Program-made: the position numbers and the translations under genes
Notes under the pieces: model-generated
Databases searched by the model: none
What the model was told of the DNA's origin: nothing
What the model saw: only the letters and a program-made list of their open reading frames with translations
From: CAYMPH01 sp964392365
GTDB lineage: Bacteria > Spirochaetota > UBA4802 > UBA5550
Length of the DNA: 64,000 bases
NCBI GenBank assembly: GCA_964392365.1
Contig: CAYMPH010000001.1
Location: 186,001-250,000, forward strand
Reading direction: 5' to 3'
Shown: positions 1 to 8,818 of the stretch, in pieces
How positions within the stretch are numbered: the first letter of the stretch is position 1
How the letters are laid out: every line of letters begins with the position of its first letter

Positions 1-1014
1 CTGATCAATTACCTGTTTGATATATTTTGAATCACCCTGATTTTTATGTATAATATCAAAAAAACTGGTTAATGTATGGTCATTCCTGTCAATTGGAAGC
101 CTTTCAAATGCGGCGTTGTTGGCTTCAACAAAATCAAGTCTGCTATTAAGCGAAAAAATAGGGTCGGATGTTCCTTCGATTATAAAGCGGTATCTTTTTT
201 CAGATGCTGAAATCTCTTCATGAGCAACTTCAAGATCCCTTGAAGCTGTTATGAACCTTCTCATTAATTCTGCCATAAAACATAAAACCATTACAGTTAA
301 ACAAAAACTGAAACGGGAAAACATTGTATCATAAAATGGATCAATGTATATACGTGAATAAACATGCTGCATATCATCAATTGCCCCGTAAATTGCTATA
401 AAAATTCCGGATGCAGGTAAAGCTAGCACAGCAAGACGTTTATTTATAATTATATCAGCAGATATAATTGATAAATTGTAAATTATATATATTCCAAGAA
501 GAATATCCCTGACGCGGTAAACAATACCTTCTTTACCCCGACCGAAATCAGATTCGCAGGTTAACCAGGTTTTTTTTGTTTTTTCAAATGATACAAAAAG
601 ATCAGGTGAAGCAAAAGCAATTATTGTTATTATTACAGCAAAAGTAAGGCCCGCATAGCTGATAAAACGATTTATTTTCTGCCATTTTAAAGATAACTTC
701 AATATAAAGCTTAAAGAAAACGGAAGAGCAAAAAGAAAAAAAGTTCCGGAGAGCTGCTCCAGACGATGAAAATTTACAGAAAATGGTCTCATATGTTTTA
801 TAGCGCCAAATACGATAACCAGCGTGCTGTTGCCGACGAATCCAAGTGCAAAAAAAGCCATAATAGCTATTGAAAAATATATCATGGATTTATAACGATA
901 CGCCATATATATAAAAAGCAGTAAGCCGTAGAATAAAATTCCGGTGCAGATCGCCGGCATCATAAGCTGCGGAACAGAAACAGGAGTTAAAAAATTCAGT
1001 GTTTGCGGAATCAC
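1..1014 (-). CDS. Membrane PAS-domain sensor protein, N-terminal part (cut by window edge)
   Basis: The frame is open from a GTG at 1014 to the left edge, giving 338 residues of an incomplete protein. The GTG is preceded by GGAGG at 1021-1025, which decides the start. Roughly the first 225 residues form about seven hydrophobic segments, like the 7TM input module of some histidine kinases. A helical linker follows, and a PAS domain begins near residue 271 (SEKRYRFIIEGTSDPIF). The output domain lies outside the window, so it could be a histidine kinase, a cyclase or another signalling enzyme. The sensory role is inferred from architecture alone. It lies on the same strand as the RNA methyltransferase, 83 bases further downstream. 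Confidence 0.75.
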   Translation of the reverse strand, partial: MIPQTLNFLTPVSVPQLMMPAICTGILFYGLLLFIYMAYRYKSMIYFSIAIMAFFALGFVGNSTLVIVFGAIKHMRPFSVNFHRLEQLSGTFFLFALPFSLSFILKLSLKWQKINRFISYAGLTFAVIITIIAFASPDLFVSFEKTKKTWLTCESDFGRGKEGIVYRVRDILLGIYIIYNLSIISADIIINKRLAVLALPASGIFIAIYGAIDDMQHVYSRIYIDPFYDTMFSRFSFCLTVMVLCFMAELMRRFITASRDLEVAHEEISASEKRYRFIIEGTSDPIFSLNSRLDFVEANNAAFERLPIDRNDHTLTSFFDIIHKNQGDSKYIKQVIDQ

Positions 1015-1097
1015 TCTGCACCTCCGGAATAAAAATTTAATATTCGAATTAAATTATAAATAAATACAGAATCTTTCGATTTGAATTTATTGTTCAA

Positions 1098-2246
1098 TCA
1101 GGAACTTTTTCCGCCTTTTTTAGAAGTATAATTTCCGTAATAAGAATACAGGTATGTTTTTATTTTACCATTATAAAGCTTTCTGTTTTTATCCGGCTTT
1201 CTGCCGAAATTTTTTGCAAACTCCTCATGCGAGGATAAAATAAAATAAGACCATTCATCAAGTGAATTGAAAATTCTGCCTAAAACTTTATATAATTCTG
1301 CAGCATGGGATATATCACTGAGCCTTTCCCCGTAAGGAGGATTAGTAACAATGCAGCCGCCGCTTTTTGCGCTGCTGAATTCCTCTACCGGTTTTCTCTG
1401 GAAAATAATATTTTTTTCAACACCTGCTCTCACCGCATTATCTCTGGCTGCATCAAAAACACCTGCATCAATATCCGATGCAAAAATTGTACAGTCCGAA
1501 TCTTTGATTAAATCAGATGCTTCTTCTCTGGCTGTTTTCCATATTTTTTCCGGAATGAATTCCCATTCCTCTGCAGCAAAAGCCCGTAATAATCCTGGAG
1601 CGATATTTCTTGCAAGCATTGCTGCTTCGATTGCAATTGTGCCTGAACCGCAAAGAGGATCAGCAAAAATTCTTCTGGGGTTCCACCTGCTTAGCCTTAA
1701 AATTCCGGCAGCAAGAGTTTCCCTCAGAGGCGCTTCACCCTTGGCAAGCCTGTAGCCTCTTTTATGAAGGCCGTTTCCGCTCGTATCGAGACTTAAAACA
1801 GCCATATCGTTCAGCATTGAAATTTCAATTTTATAATGAGCTCCGTCTTCAGGAAATAAATTTATCTTATGCATTCTTTTCATGGATTCAACAACAGCTT
1901 TTTTTACAATAGCCTGACAGTCCGGAACACTGAAAAGCTGTGATTTAACCGACTTCCCTGTAACGTGCATGAACCCGTTTAACGGAATAAATTTCTCCCA
2001 TGGAACAGCAAGCGTTCCCTGGAACAGCTCCTCGAAATCCATAGCCGGAAACTCCGCCATTTTAAGCAGAACCCTTTCAGAGCATCTCAGCCGGATATTG
2101 CATTTCGCTATATCTGTTTCATCGCCGGTAAAATCCACGCGGCCGTTGCTTATTTTCAGATCATTGTAGCCGAGTTCCCTCAATTCATCTGCTGCTACAG
2201 ATTCCATTCCGAACGAGGATGTAGCTATAAGATTTAATTTTGACAT
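1098..2246 (-). CDS. THUMP-domain class I SAM-dependent RNA methyltransferase (RlmL/YpsC type)
   Basis: A 382-residue protein with an N-terminal ferredoxin-like/THUMP RNA-binding region (about residues 40-155) and a C-terminal Rossmann methyltransferase. The SAM-binding motif reads DPLCGSGTIAIEAA, and the NPPYGERL motif is the NPPY signature of N2-guanine methyltransferases. It resembles the single-domain RlmL/YpsC family, which modifies 23S rRNA; the exact target base cannot be told from sequence. The frame extends 32 codons upstream, but the ATG at 2246 is the likely start because it has GGAGG at 2251-2255 and is followed by the family-typical N-terminus. That start lies one base after the TolC-like gene's stop, so the gene is probably translationally coupled to the efflux operon. 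Confidence 0.88.
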   Translation of the reverse strand: MSKLNLIATSSFGMESVAADELRELGYNDLKISNGRVDFTGDETDIAKCNIRLRCSERVLLKMAEFPAMDFEELFQGTLAVPWEKFIPLNGFMHVTGKSVKSQLFSVPDCQAIVKKAVVESMKRMHKINLFPEDGAHYKIEISMLNDMAVLSLDTSGNGLHKRGYRLAKGEAPLRETLAAGILRLSRWNPRRIFADPLCGSGTIAIEAAMLARNIAPGLLRAFAAEEWEFIPEKIWKTAREEASDLIKDSDCTIFASDIDAGVFDAARDNAVRAGVEKNIIFQRKPVEEFSSAKSGGCIVTNPPYGERLSDISHAAELYKVLGRIFNSLDEWSYFILSSHEEFAKNFGRKPDKNRKLYNGKIKTYLYSYYGNYTSKKGGKSS

Positions 2247-2247
2247 G

Positions 2248-3687
2248 CTACCTCCTGTATATTTTATCAAGCAGGCCGAGAAGCTGTATCTCGGTTTTTT
2301 TAGCTTCGATAGTATCGCGTAAATAAAGAAGCTCGAATGCAAGAAGGGAATTCCGATACTGCACTACAAAATACAGATCCGCCCTTCCCTGAAAATATTT
2401 CTTTTCCTCTTCACTATGCTGTATTCTCGATTGCTCTATCAGAAGCCTGTCATAATCAAGAACTTTTTTATAAATGTCCGATATTTTAACAAGCTCGTAA
2501 TAACTCTGCGTATAGTTTCTCTCGAATGATTTTGCATCTGCATCCCATTTTTTCAATTTGGCTTCAACTTCACTGATTTTTCCCCTGCTGTAAACTGCAC
2601 CAAGAGGCTGCGTGAAATTCAATCCCATTGTATAATTCTGATAGTTAAAGTTATCAAACGTTTTATCTATACTCTGGTTATAATTTCTTAATTTATAATT
2701 AAGGCTGAAATTCAGCTCAGGCATGATTTCATTCTTATCCTTCTTGAGCTGTTCGGCAAGCAGTTCTCTTGACAGCCTTAAAATTTTCATTCTCCTGACT
2801 GATTCGATATCAAGCCCCATTTTTGAATCAGTTTTTATATTTGGAGAATTTTCCGGTATTATTTTCAGTTCGCCCTGAATATCCCGGCCGGTCTGCCATT
2901 TATAAATTTTTCTGCTCATTACATCAAACCGTGCTGAAGCAAAATCCCTTGACTTCATATATTCCAGATTCATAATCCTTATTTTTGATATGTCCGATCT
3001 GTCGGATAGCCCCATTTGAAATCGCTGGTTTGTCTGATTGAGAAGACCATTGCTGTTGGTGACGCTTCTCGTGAATGAATTATACTGACCGTATAGATGA
3101 AGCCATTCAAAATACATGTTATATAAATCAATCATAATTGTCTGAATAGCGTCGTCAACTGTTTCAGACATAACAAGCTTATTCAGCTTTGATTGGGTAA
3201 TCGGAAATCTGTCAAGAACACCGAGCCAGTTCCTCAATAGAGGCTGCTGCACCTCAATAAAAATTTCAGGGTTATAAAATGTTGCGGAAGCTGGATAACC
3301 ATAAGCCGGCGGCATATTGATCGCAAGATTGTTCGAATTAAAATCAATACCGGCTTTAAGCCTGGTACCAAGATATGGAACGACCCATTTCAAATTACCG
3401 CCGAAATTATCGGTTGTCTGATCTGTTATTTTAACAGCTGAATAATCTGTAAAGGGTTTATCATAAAGCCTGTTATAATGCACGTTGAAAACCACATCAT
3501 AAATGGCCTGCGTCTGAAGCTCAACTGCATCAGATTCTCTAAGCTTATAAAGCACGGAAAAAATATCAGGATTATTCCGGACAGACTGTTCTATAAAATC
3601 AGAAAGTTTAATTACAGTCTGCTCTGCAGAAAACAGATAGCCTGAAAAAAATAATATGAATATATATAATAACAATACCTTTTTCAC
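2248..3687 (-). CDS. TolC-family outer-membrane efflux channel
   Basis: A 479-residue protein with a clear signal peptide (cleavage likely after SGYLFSA) and the long alternating helical segments of the outer-membrane efflux protein family. Such proteins trimerise into a beta-barrel with a periplasmic alpha-helical tunnel and form the exit duct of tripartite pumps. The start overlaps the upstream ATPase gene by four bases, so it belongs to the same operon as the ATPase, permease and adaptor. Its place next to an FtsX-like exporter suggests a MacAB-TolC-like machine. The substrate is unknown. Its own stop abuts the RNA methyltransferase start. Confidence 0.85.
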   Translation of the reverse strand: MKKVLLLYIFILFFSGYLFSAEQTVIKLSDFIEQSVRNNPDIFSVLYKLRESDAVELQTQAIYDVVFNVHYNRLYDKPFTDYSAVKITDQTTDNFGGNLKWVVPYLGTRLKAGIDFNSNNLAINMPPAYGYPASATFYNPEIFIEVQQPLLRNWLGVLDRFPITQSKLNKLVMSETVDDAIQTIMIDLYNMYFEWLHLYGQYNSFTRSVTNSNGLLNQTNQRFQMGLSDRSDISKIRIMNLEYMKSRDFASARFDVMSRKIYKWQTGRDIQGELKIIPENSPNIKTDSKMGLDIESVRRMKILRLSRELLAEQLKKDKNEIMPELNFSLNYKLRNYNQSIDKTFDNFNYQNYTMGLNFTQPLGAVYSRGKISEVEAKLKKWDADAKSFERNYTQSYYELVKISDIYKKVLDYDRLLIEQSRIQHSEEEKKYFQGRADLYFVVQYRNSLLAFELLYLRDTIEAKKTEIQLLGLLDKIYRR

Positions 3688-4373
3688 TTGAATCCAGTCC
3701 CCTTTCTCTCATCGGAAACTATATTTCCATCAGCTATATGGATCTGCCTTGATGCCCTTGCTGCATAATCGCTCTCATGAGTTACAAGCATTATGGTCAT
3801 GTTATGCTGGCTGTTTATGCTCTCGAATATATCCATAACTATATCGCCATTTACAGAATCAAGATTGCCGGTCGGTTCATCTGCAAATAATATCTGCGGT
3901 TCCATTATCAGAGATCTTGCCAGAGAAATTCTCTGCTGCTCCCCGCCGGACATCTGAGAAGGAAACTTATTTCTGCAGCTGGTTACATTGAACTGATCCA
4001 TTAAAAAATCCGCCCTTTCAGCTTTCTGCTTTTCAAGACCGAATTTTCTTGCAGGCATCAGTATGTTTTCAATTGATGTAAGCTCAGGAAGCAGGTAATG
4101 GAACTGAAATACAAAACCCATTTTCTTATTTCTGTATTCATGAAGATCGTTATTATTAAGTTTATTGATATCCCTGCCTGATATTAAAACTTCACCTGAT
4201 GTCAGTGTATCTAAGCCGCTTGTTGCATATAGCAGTGTTGACTTGCCGGAACCGGATCTGCCTGTAATTGCGACGAATTCCCCGGGCTCAACAGAATATG
4301 AAACCCCCTTCAGGATACTCGTAGGAGGATCGCCGAAACTTTTAATTAAATTTCTGCATTCAATTAAAGGCAT
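3684..4373 (-). CDS. ABC transporter ATP-binding protein (LolD/MacB-type)
   Basis: A 229-residue ATPase with Walker A GRSGSGKS, signature MSGGEQQRISLARSL, Walker B ILFADEPTGNLD and the H-loop VTHE. The TGNLDS form of the D-loop is typical of the LolD/MacB/FtsE group, which drives mechanotransmission permeases. The frame extends 24 codons upstream, but those residues fall inside the permease gene; the ATG at 4373 gives the family-typical N-terminus (MPLIECRNLIKSFG). That ATG lies just past the permease stop, and the ATPase stop overlaps the start of the TolC-like gene. It powers the neighbouring FtsX-like permease; the cargo could be a lipoprotein, peptide or small amphiphile. Confidence 0.9.
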   Translation of the reverse strand: MPLIECRNLIKSFGDPPTSILKGVSYSVEPGEFVAITGRSGSGKSTLLYATSGLDTLTSGEVLISGRDINKLNNNDLHEYRNKKMGFVFQFHYLLPELTSIENILMPARKFGLEKQKAERADFLMDQFNVTSCRNKFPSQMSGGEQQRISLARSLIMEPQILFADEPTGNLDSVNGDIVMDIFESINSQHNMTIMLVTHESDYAARASRQIHIADGNIVSDERKGTGFK

Positions 4374-4374
4374 A

Positions 4375-5607
4375 TCAGGCTGATCCGCGAATAATTTCAA
4401 TCGGCGAAAGTTTCCCTGCAGTACGCGCAGGAATAAAACTTGCAAAAACAGCTGAGATTGATATCAGCAGAAATGCCTTAATATATATCCAGATATCCCA
4501 TCTGACCATTAGATGTCCGTTTCCTGCATTGACCTTAACTGTTTCCATATATATTGATCCGAAATAACCGACTATCATTCCTGCAAGAGAACCGACCAGC
4601 GCAAAGATCAGGCCCTGATACATAAACAGCATAATCGTATCCTTATTATCAAAACCAACCGAACGGAGAATTGCTATTTCCCTTTTCTTCTGATTAACAA
4701 CCATATTCAGAATATTATAAATTCCAAAAGCAACAATCATTATGATAATAAAAGACATTATATCTTTAACTATTCTCTGAATATTTACAACTATCAGAAC
4801 ATTTTCATTTGCCTGATCCCAGCTTTCCACCTTGTCAGGACTGATCTTACTCCATTCTCTTGCGACCTCCTGGGCAGCTTCCTCATTTTTTAGCTTCACA
4901 ATTATATCCGAGTACTCACCTGGAGCTCTTGTAATTTTCTGCACAGTTGCACACGATGAGTAAGTAAAATATGAATCAATCTGTTTAACACCCGTCCTGA
5001 AAACTCCGGTAATTTTAAGCGGATATACAGCGCCGTCCGGAATTACAACATTTACTGTATCGTTTAATTTAGCCCCGAGCTTTTTCATAAGTTCATCACC
5101 TATAACAATCAGTGAATCACCCTGATTTACTGAACTAAGCGAACCCGCGATTATATCATCCTCAAGATTTGTTACCACGCTCTGCTTTGCAGAATCCATT
5201 CCGATAAACTTGACTGGAAGGGAAAATTTACCCTTGCTGAATATTACAGTTCTGATAAACTGCGGAGAGTATGAATCAACATCCGGATCGGAATCAAGCC
5301 GGTCAAACCATCCCTGGACATTCGTGAGATTTAAATTAAAAGTTCTGCCCGAAGGAGGAGTTATCCATTTAACAGAAGATTCTGTAAAAAAAACATCAGT
5401 GAAAGTATCAGTTGTGATATAATCATCCTTTGGACTGATTCTGACATGCCCATCTGTATTAATAAGCCTGTCTACGATATAGTCATGATAACCCATCTGC
5501 AGCCCGGTAATTATTATATATCCTGCTGCGCCGATTATGAGTCCTACGAATGTTAGAATTGTCTGCTGGGGTCTTGTTAATAAATGTCTTAATGCGAGAA
5601 ACCACAT
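4375..5607 (-). CDS. FtsX/MacB-like ABC transporter permease
   Basis: A 410-residue protein with one N-terminal transmembrane helix (about 15-37), a large periplasmic MacB-PCD-like domain (about 40-275), and three C-terminal helices with the FtsX fold (about 280-405). The cytoplasmic segment NQKKREIAILRSVGFDNKDT is the coupling-helix signature of this family, and the protein ends in the usual PARTAGKLSPIEIIRG. It is a separate polypeptide rather than the fused ATPase-permease of E. coli MacB. The adaptor gene lies 10 bases upstream and the ATPase one base downstream. Members of this family do not move substrate through the membrane; they pump periplasmic cargo out through an outer-membrane channel. 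Confidence 0.88.
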   Translation of the reverse strand: MWFLALRHLLTRPQQTILTFVGLIIGAAGYIIITGLQMGYHDYIVDRLINTDGHVRISPKDDYITTDTFTDVFFTESSVKWITPPSGRTFNLNLTNVQGWFDRLDSDPDVDSYSPQFIRTVIFSKGKFSLPVKFIGMDSAKQSVVTNLEDDIIAGSLSSVNQGDSLIVIGDELMKKLGAKLNDTVNVVIPDGAVYPLKITGVFRTGVKQIDSYFTYSSCATVQKITRAPGEYSDIIVKLKNEEAAQEVAREWSKISPDKVESWDQANENVLIVVNIQRIVKDIMSFIIIMIVAFGIYNILNMVVNQKKREIAILRSVGFDNKDTIMLFMYQGLIFALVGSLAGMIVGYFGSIYMETVKVNAGNGHLMVRWDIWIYIKAFLLISISAVFASFIPARTAGKLSPIEIIRGSA

Positions 5608-5617
5608 AAAAATTTAC

Positions 5618-6403
5618 TCATTTATCCATATAAATAATTAAATCATCAGGAAGAATCTGCCCGTCAGGGACTTCAACCCATCTTCCAGCTAATGCGCCGA
5701 GCTTTATTTTAATTTTTTCTTTTTTATCTTTTCTCTGAATTTCCACATGTCCTCTTTTTATAGATGCAACAGGAATAAGAATTACGTCATCCCTTTTCTC
5801 AATTTCAATTGCTGTATCCACTGTCATTTCCGGAAGTATTTCCGATGGAAGAGTTTCAGGCCTGATCTTGACAAGAAACTGCCCGCCTGATGGATATATT
5901 TTATCAACAGTACCCTTTAATTTTTTATTTCTTATTGATTCAAAACTGAGTTCCACATTCTGATTTTTTTTTATCTTCAATGCAGACTGCTGATCAAGAG
6001 AAACTATTATATGCGTTTTTGCAAGATCCATAAGATTTAAAACCGGAACTGCCGGCGTGATTGTTTCACCTTCTTCAAAATGGAGCCTTGTAATTGTTCC
6101 GGCAAACGGCGCACTGAAAGTTATACCGTAATCAGTAAGAAGCAGCGGTGAATTTTTTAAAACAGATTCGCCTTCTGAAACAAACTTTCTTTTAATTACT
6201 GTATTTGCCATAAGTCTGAGAGTATATGAATTATCAGATTTGACAGTACCCAGAGCATATACAGCTTCAACTACAGATCCTCTTTTGGGTTTAACTGTAA
6301 CTATTTTATTCATGTAATTGTAAAACAGGAAATACCAGAAAACGGCCGCGCTGAAAAGCACGGCCGCTGTGATAATTAAAATTTTCTTAAAATTTTGTTT
6401 CAT
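5618..6403 (-). CDS. HlyD/MacA-family periplasmic adaptor without the alpha-hairpin
   Basis: A 261-residue membrane-fusion protein with an N-terminal anchor helix (about 8-30), a lipoyl domain and beta-barrel/membrane-proximal domains. The two lipoyl halves are joined almost directly (residues about 68-110; the segment around SEGESVLKNSPLLL is followed at once by SAPFAGTITRLHFEEGE). The long coiled-coil hairpin that normally docks onto TolC is therefore missing. That explains the short length compared with about 370 residues for MacA. Borrelia BesA is a known adaptor with the same loss. The gene overlaps a 58-codon gene upstream by four bases (ATGA) and precedes the permease by 10 bases. Confidence 0.85.
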   Translation of the reverse strand: MKQNFKKILIITAAVLFSAAVFWYFLFYNYMNKIVTVKPKRGSVVEAVYALGTVKSDNSYTLRLMANTVIKRKFVSEGESVLKNSPLLLTDYGITFSAPFAGTITRLHFEEGETITPAVPVLNLMDLAKTHIIVSLDQQSALKIKKNQNVELSFESIRNKKLKGTVDKIYPSGGQFLVKIRPETLPSEILPEMTVDTAIEIEKRDDVILIPVASIKRGHVEIQRKDKKEKIKIKLGALAGRWVEVPDGQILPDDLIIYMDK

Positions 6404-6576
6404 GCCTGAAAATCAATCCTGTTTCCCTTGTCCTGTTCTTTTTTTGGATTGATTTCCTGTGGTTTTTTTTCGTTTAATGAAGCTGCATCTGAAGCAGCGT
6501 CCTGATTAATCTTTTTTAAAGCCTCTCCTGCCCCCTGGGGAATAATATTTCCACCCGAAATTTTGTTAATGTCCAT
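6400..6576 (-). CDS. 58-residue hydrophilic protein coupled to the efflux adaptor
   Basis: Starts at an ATG at 6576 with a very strong ribosome site (GGGAGGG, 6583-6589) at ideal spacing. Its TGA overlaps the adaptor ATG in an ATGA junction, so it is almost certainly the first gene of the efflux operon. The product begins MDINKISGGNIIPQGAGEAL and then becomes rich in Lys, Glu, Asp, Ala and Gln. There is no signal peptide or membrane segment. I do not recognise the family. It could be a cytoplasmic regulator or chaperone of the pump, or its cargo. The SGG near residue 9 recalls a double-glycine leader, but it is too close to the start to be convincing. Confidence 0.7.
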   Translation of the reverse strand: MDINKISGGNIIPQGAGEALKKINQDAASDAASLNEKKPQEINPKKEQDKGNRIDFQA

Positions 6577-6790
6577 GATTCACCCTCCCTGTTTTTTTTA
6601 AAAATTTTTCTCCGTCACTTCTGAAAACTTTATTTAACTCTGCAATTCTAATAATCTGCCCGTATGAAATGATTACAAATCGCATTTAAGTAAAATAAAT
6701 TCTCTTTATCAAATTTACATAACATTTGATTAGAAGTCAATTTCATTTCTTTAATTAGTCTTTTTTATTTTTGCAATAATAAAGGAATAA

Positions 6791-6962
6791 TAGAACGCGG
6801 ATGACGCGGATTTTTTATGATTTATTAAGATTTGAATACTGTTTTATAAAAATGGCACGATGCGTAGAGGTTCAAAATTTTGAACCTCTACGCATTTTTT
6901 AATTAAATTATATATTTTTTATCTGCGTTCATCATAATCATCTGCGTCATCCGCGTGCCATT
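6791..6962. repeat. GAACGCGGATGACGCGGAT palindromic repeat element, copy 1
   Basis: The left end reads AATAGAACGCGGATGACGC followed by TTTTTTATGATTTATTA. The right end, read on the other strand, is TGGCACGCGGATGACGCAG followed by ATGATTATGATGAACGC. Both ends have close matches at 63721-63830, where the order is reversed, so this is one element present twice in opposite orientation. The ends are imperfect inverted repeats of each other, as in a MITE or REP-like element. No transposase is nearby. GAACGCGGAT repeats of this kind are widespread in environmental bacterial genomes. Confidence 0.75.
6860..6895. repeat. 36-base perfect palindrome inside the repeat
   Basis: An 18-base arm beginning ATGCGTAGAGGTTCAAAA is followed directly by its exact reverse complement, and then by six T residues on the plus strand. 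It could form a very stable hairpin or cruciform and may act as a terminator on the plus strand. It sits in the middle of copy 1 and is absent from the copy at 63.7 kb. Confidence 0.85.
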
Positions 6963-7111
6963 TATGCTTTAAATTTCAAAAAAACTTACTTGACCTGCTA
7001 CTTATCATTCTGCATTATTTATTGTAACTTTTTAATAAATATTTATACTTATTAAAAAATGTTTATATAATTGATGATTTTACTGCATTAAAAAAATCCA
7101 AAGAGGTTAAA

Positions 7112-7636
7112 ATGAAATTACGACATACTGCTGTTATATCGCTGATACTATCATTAGTTTTAGTTGCATCCTGCACAACCTGGTCAAAAAAAGACTGGGA
7201 TGAGCTGATAGACAGAACATTCTATTTTCAGAAATTCAAATACACATACAAGGGAAGCAGCAGGCAGTACGCATACTATTTCATGAAAGATTTTCCTGTT
7301 AAAGATATGGTTGCCTTACTTGAGAAAAAATATAACATAAAGATTGATACTAAAGAATATGACAAGTTTTTACTGGACGGGAACTACCAGAAGGAAGTTA
7401 AATCATTAACCGATACATTTCTTGACACTGATTTCATCTGGGAAGCGAAAACTCCCCAAAGATATGAAATCTGGTTTGAATACATGACTGTATTTTCAAA
7501 TGAGGGCGATAAACTCTTATCCTATGAACTTGAAATAAGAACCAATAAAAAAACCAGGAAATATTTCTTCGGAAATATATTTGATAAAAGCAATGTTATT
7601 GAAAAACTTACAAAAAGACTTGAAACAGATAAATAA
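7112..7636 (+). CDS. Putative lipoprotein, function unknown
   Basis: A 174-residue protein with a lipoprotein signal: a charged start (MKLRHTA), a hydrophobic core and a lipobox ending LVASC at about residue 21. The mature part is hydrophilic and rich in aromatic residues and Lys/Asp (TWSKKDWDELIDRTFYFQKF), with no domain I recognise. AGAGG lies about seven bases before the ATG. The stop is only three bases from the end of the convergent DUF362 gene. It probably sits in the inner or outer membrane facing the periplasm. Confidence 0.75.
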   Translation: MKLRHTAVISLILSLVLVASCTTWSKKDWDELIDRTFYFQKFKYTYKGSSRQYAYYFMKDFPVKDMVALLEKKYNIKIDTKEYDKFLLDGNYQKEVKSLTDTFLDTDFIWEAKTPQRYEIWFEYMTVFSNEGDKLLSYELEIRTNKKTRKYFFGNIFDKSNVIEKLTKRLETDK

Positions 7637-7639
7637 CTA

Positions 7640-8785
7640 TTACTTTTTACTTCTAAATATTTTCCTTATCAGCGGATCTTTTAATTTAACTGCACTTTCT
7701 GGACAAAGCTCCTGACAGCAGTAGCATCTTATACAATTGTTGTAATTATAAACAGGAGCTTCAGATTTATCTTCTTTCGGCCATTTTAAAGCTTTTGGGC
7801 TTGCAGGGCACACGTTAATGCATACACCGCACTTAATGCATATATCTTCTTCAATAACAGGTTTTGGAACAAGCCTGTTATTCATAAACTTCAAAATGCC
7901 ATTCTGCCTGTAACCCCTCAAAGGCCTTCTTACAATATCAAAATCTTTCTGAATAAATTTTTCAATCGGATCACCTAAGAGTCTGATATCCTTATCTTTA
8001 TATACACCGGCACCGAATTCAGCTCCGAATTTAACTGTTGGAACAAATTCAGGATTGATATCAATTATTCTGCAGATAACAGAATCAAGTGCAATGGGGT
8101 CAGAGGACATCAGAATGAGATCCATTTTCTTCGGCTTGCCTCCCCTTGGACCATTGCCCTCCATAGCCATTATTCCATCCATAATATAAAGCCTCGGATT
8201 GACGAACATATTCAAATCAACCAGCATCTTTGCAAAATTGTTCGCATCAGGCAGTTTTACATGATACTCGCCTTTTAGCAATCCGGGTATGCATCCGAAC
8301 TGGTTTTTAACGCAGCCTGTATATCTTTCAAATCCGTGTGTCTTTAATTTCGGCAGGCTGATAATGCCGTCAGAATCGAGAACACCTTTTGCTATCACAA
8401 ATTTTTTGTTCTGGATTCCTTTCTCGTAAAATATTTCTACACCGGTTTTAAAATCTGCAGGAATTACGCCAGCCTCATCAGCAGCGCCTGCTATGCCTGC
8501 TTTTTTTGCTGCAGCAAGCGTGCTTCCGAATGAAGGAGAATCGCCATAATACATTATAGCCCCGGCTGATTTGAAAATTTCAGCTGCAGCTTTAAAAACG
8601 GATGGATGTGTTGTTACGCATTTTTCAGGAGGATCTCCAATCAGGAGATTCGGCTTGAGCAGAATTTTTTCGCCTTTTTTTACGAATTTCGCGGCTCCGC
8701 CTAATAAGTCAATTCCCTTCTTAACAGATTTATAGACTTCTTCGTATTCATAAGAACCGCAATATAAAACAACAACATCAGCCAT
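7640..8785 (-). CDS. DUF362 domain protein with C-terminal two-cluster ferredoxin
   Basis: A 381-residue protein. Residues 1 to about 300 form a DUF362 domain (KPNLLIGDPPEKCVTTHPSV, GDSPSFGS, KLKTHGFERYTGCVKN). The C-terminus holds two [4Fe-4S] motifs, CIKCGVCINVCPAS and CIRCYCCQELCPES. DUF362 proteins are cytoplasmic iron-sulfur proteins of uncertain role, often in anaerobes. The frame begins with a GTG at 8794, but the ATG at 8785 fits the AGGGTGG ribosome site better. A hairpin terminator separates it from the cold-shock gene upstream, so it has its own promoter. Confidence 0.85.
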   Translation of the reverse strand: MADVVVLYCGSYEYEEVYKSVKKGIDLLGGAAKFVKKGEKILLKPNLLIGDPPEKCVTTHPSVFKAAAEIFKSAGAIMYYGDSPSFGSTLAAAKKAGIAGAADEAGVIPADFKTGVEIFYEKGIQNKKFVIAKGVLDSDGIISLPKLKTHGFERYTGCVKNQFGCIPGLLKGEYHVKLPDANNFAKMLVDLNMFVNPRLYIMDGIMAMEGNGPRGGKPKKMDLILMSSDPIALDSVICRIIDINPEFVPTVKFGAEFGAGVYKDKDIRLLGDPIEKFIQKDFDIVRRPLRGYRQNGILKFMNNRLVPKPVIEEDICIKCGVCINVCPASPKALKWPKEDKSEAPVYNYNNCIRCYCCQELCPESAVKLKDPLIRKIFRSKK

Positions 8786-8818
8786 AATATCCACCCTGAA
8801 TTATTATATGTATATAAA

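Larger units (their letters stand above)
6577..7111. other. Intergenic region (535 bases) dominated by a palindromic repeat
   Basis: No convincing coding frame is present. The region lies between the divergent efflux operon and lipoprotein gene and must hold both promoters. Its centre is occupied by the GAACGCGGAT-type repeat element (6791-6962) listed separately. The flanks are very AT-rich, with no motif I can assign. Confidence 0.6.

Noticed and set aside
6400..6576. SGG near residue 9 of the 58-residue protein as a double-glycine export leader
   Set aside because: Leaders are normally 15-25 residues, and the linked permease-ATPase has no C39 peptidase domain.
6577..7111. CRISPR-like repeats
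   Set aside because: The repeats here are inverted and not regularly spaced, no array of direct repeats with spacers is visible anywhere in the window, and no cas genes occur.
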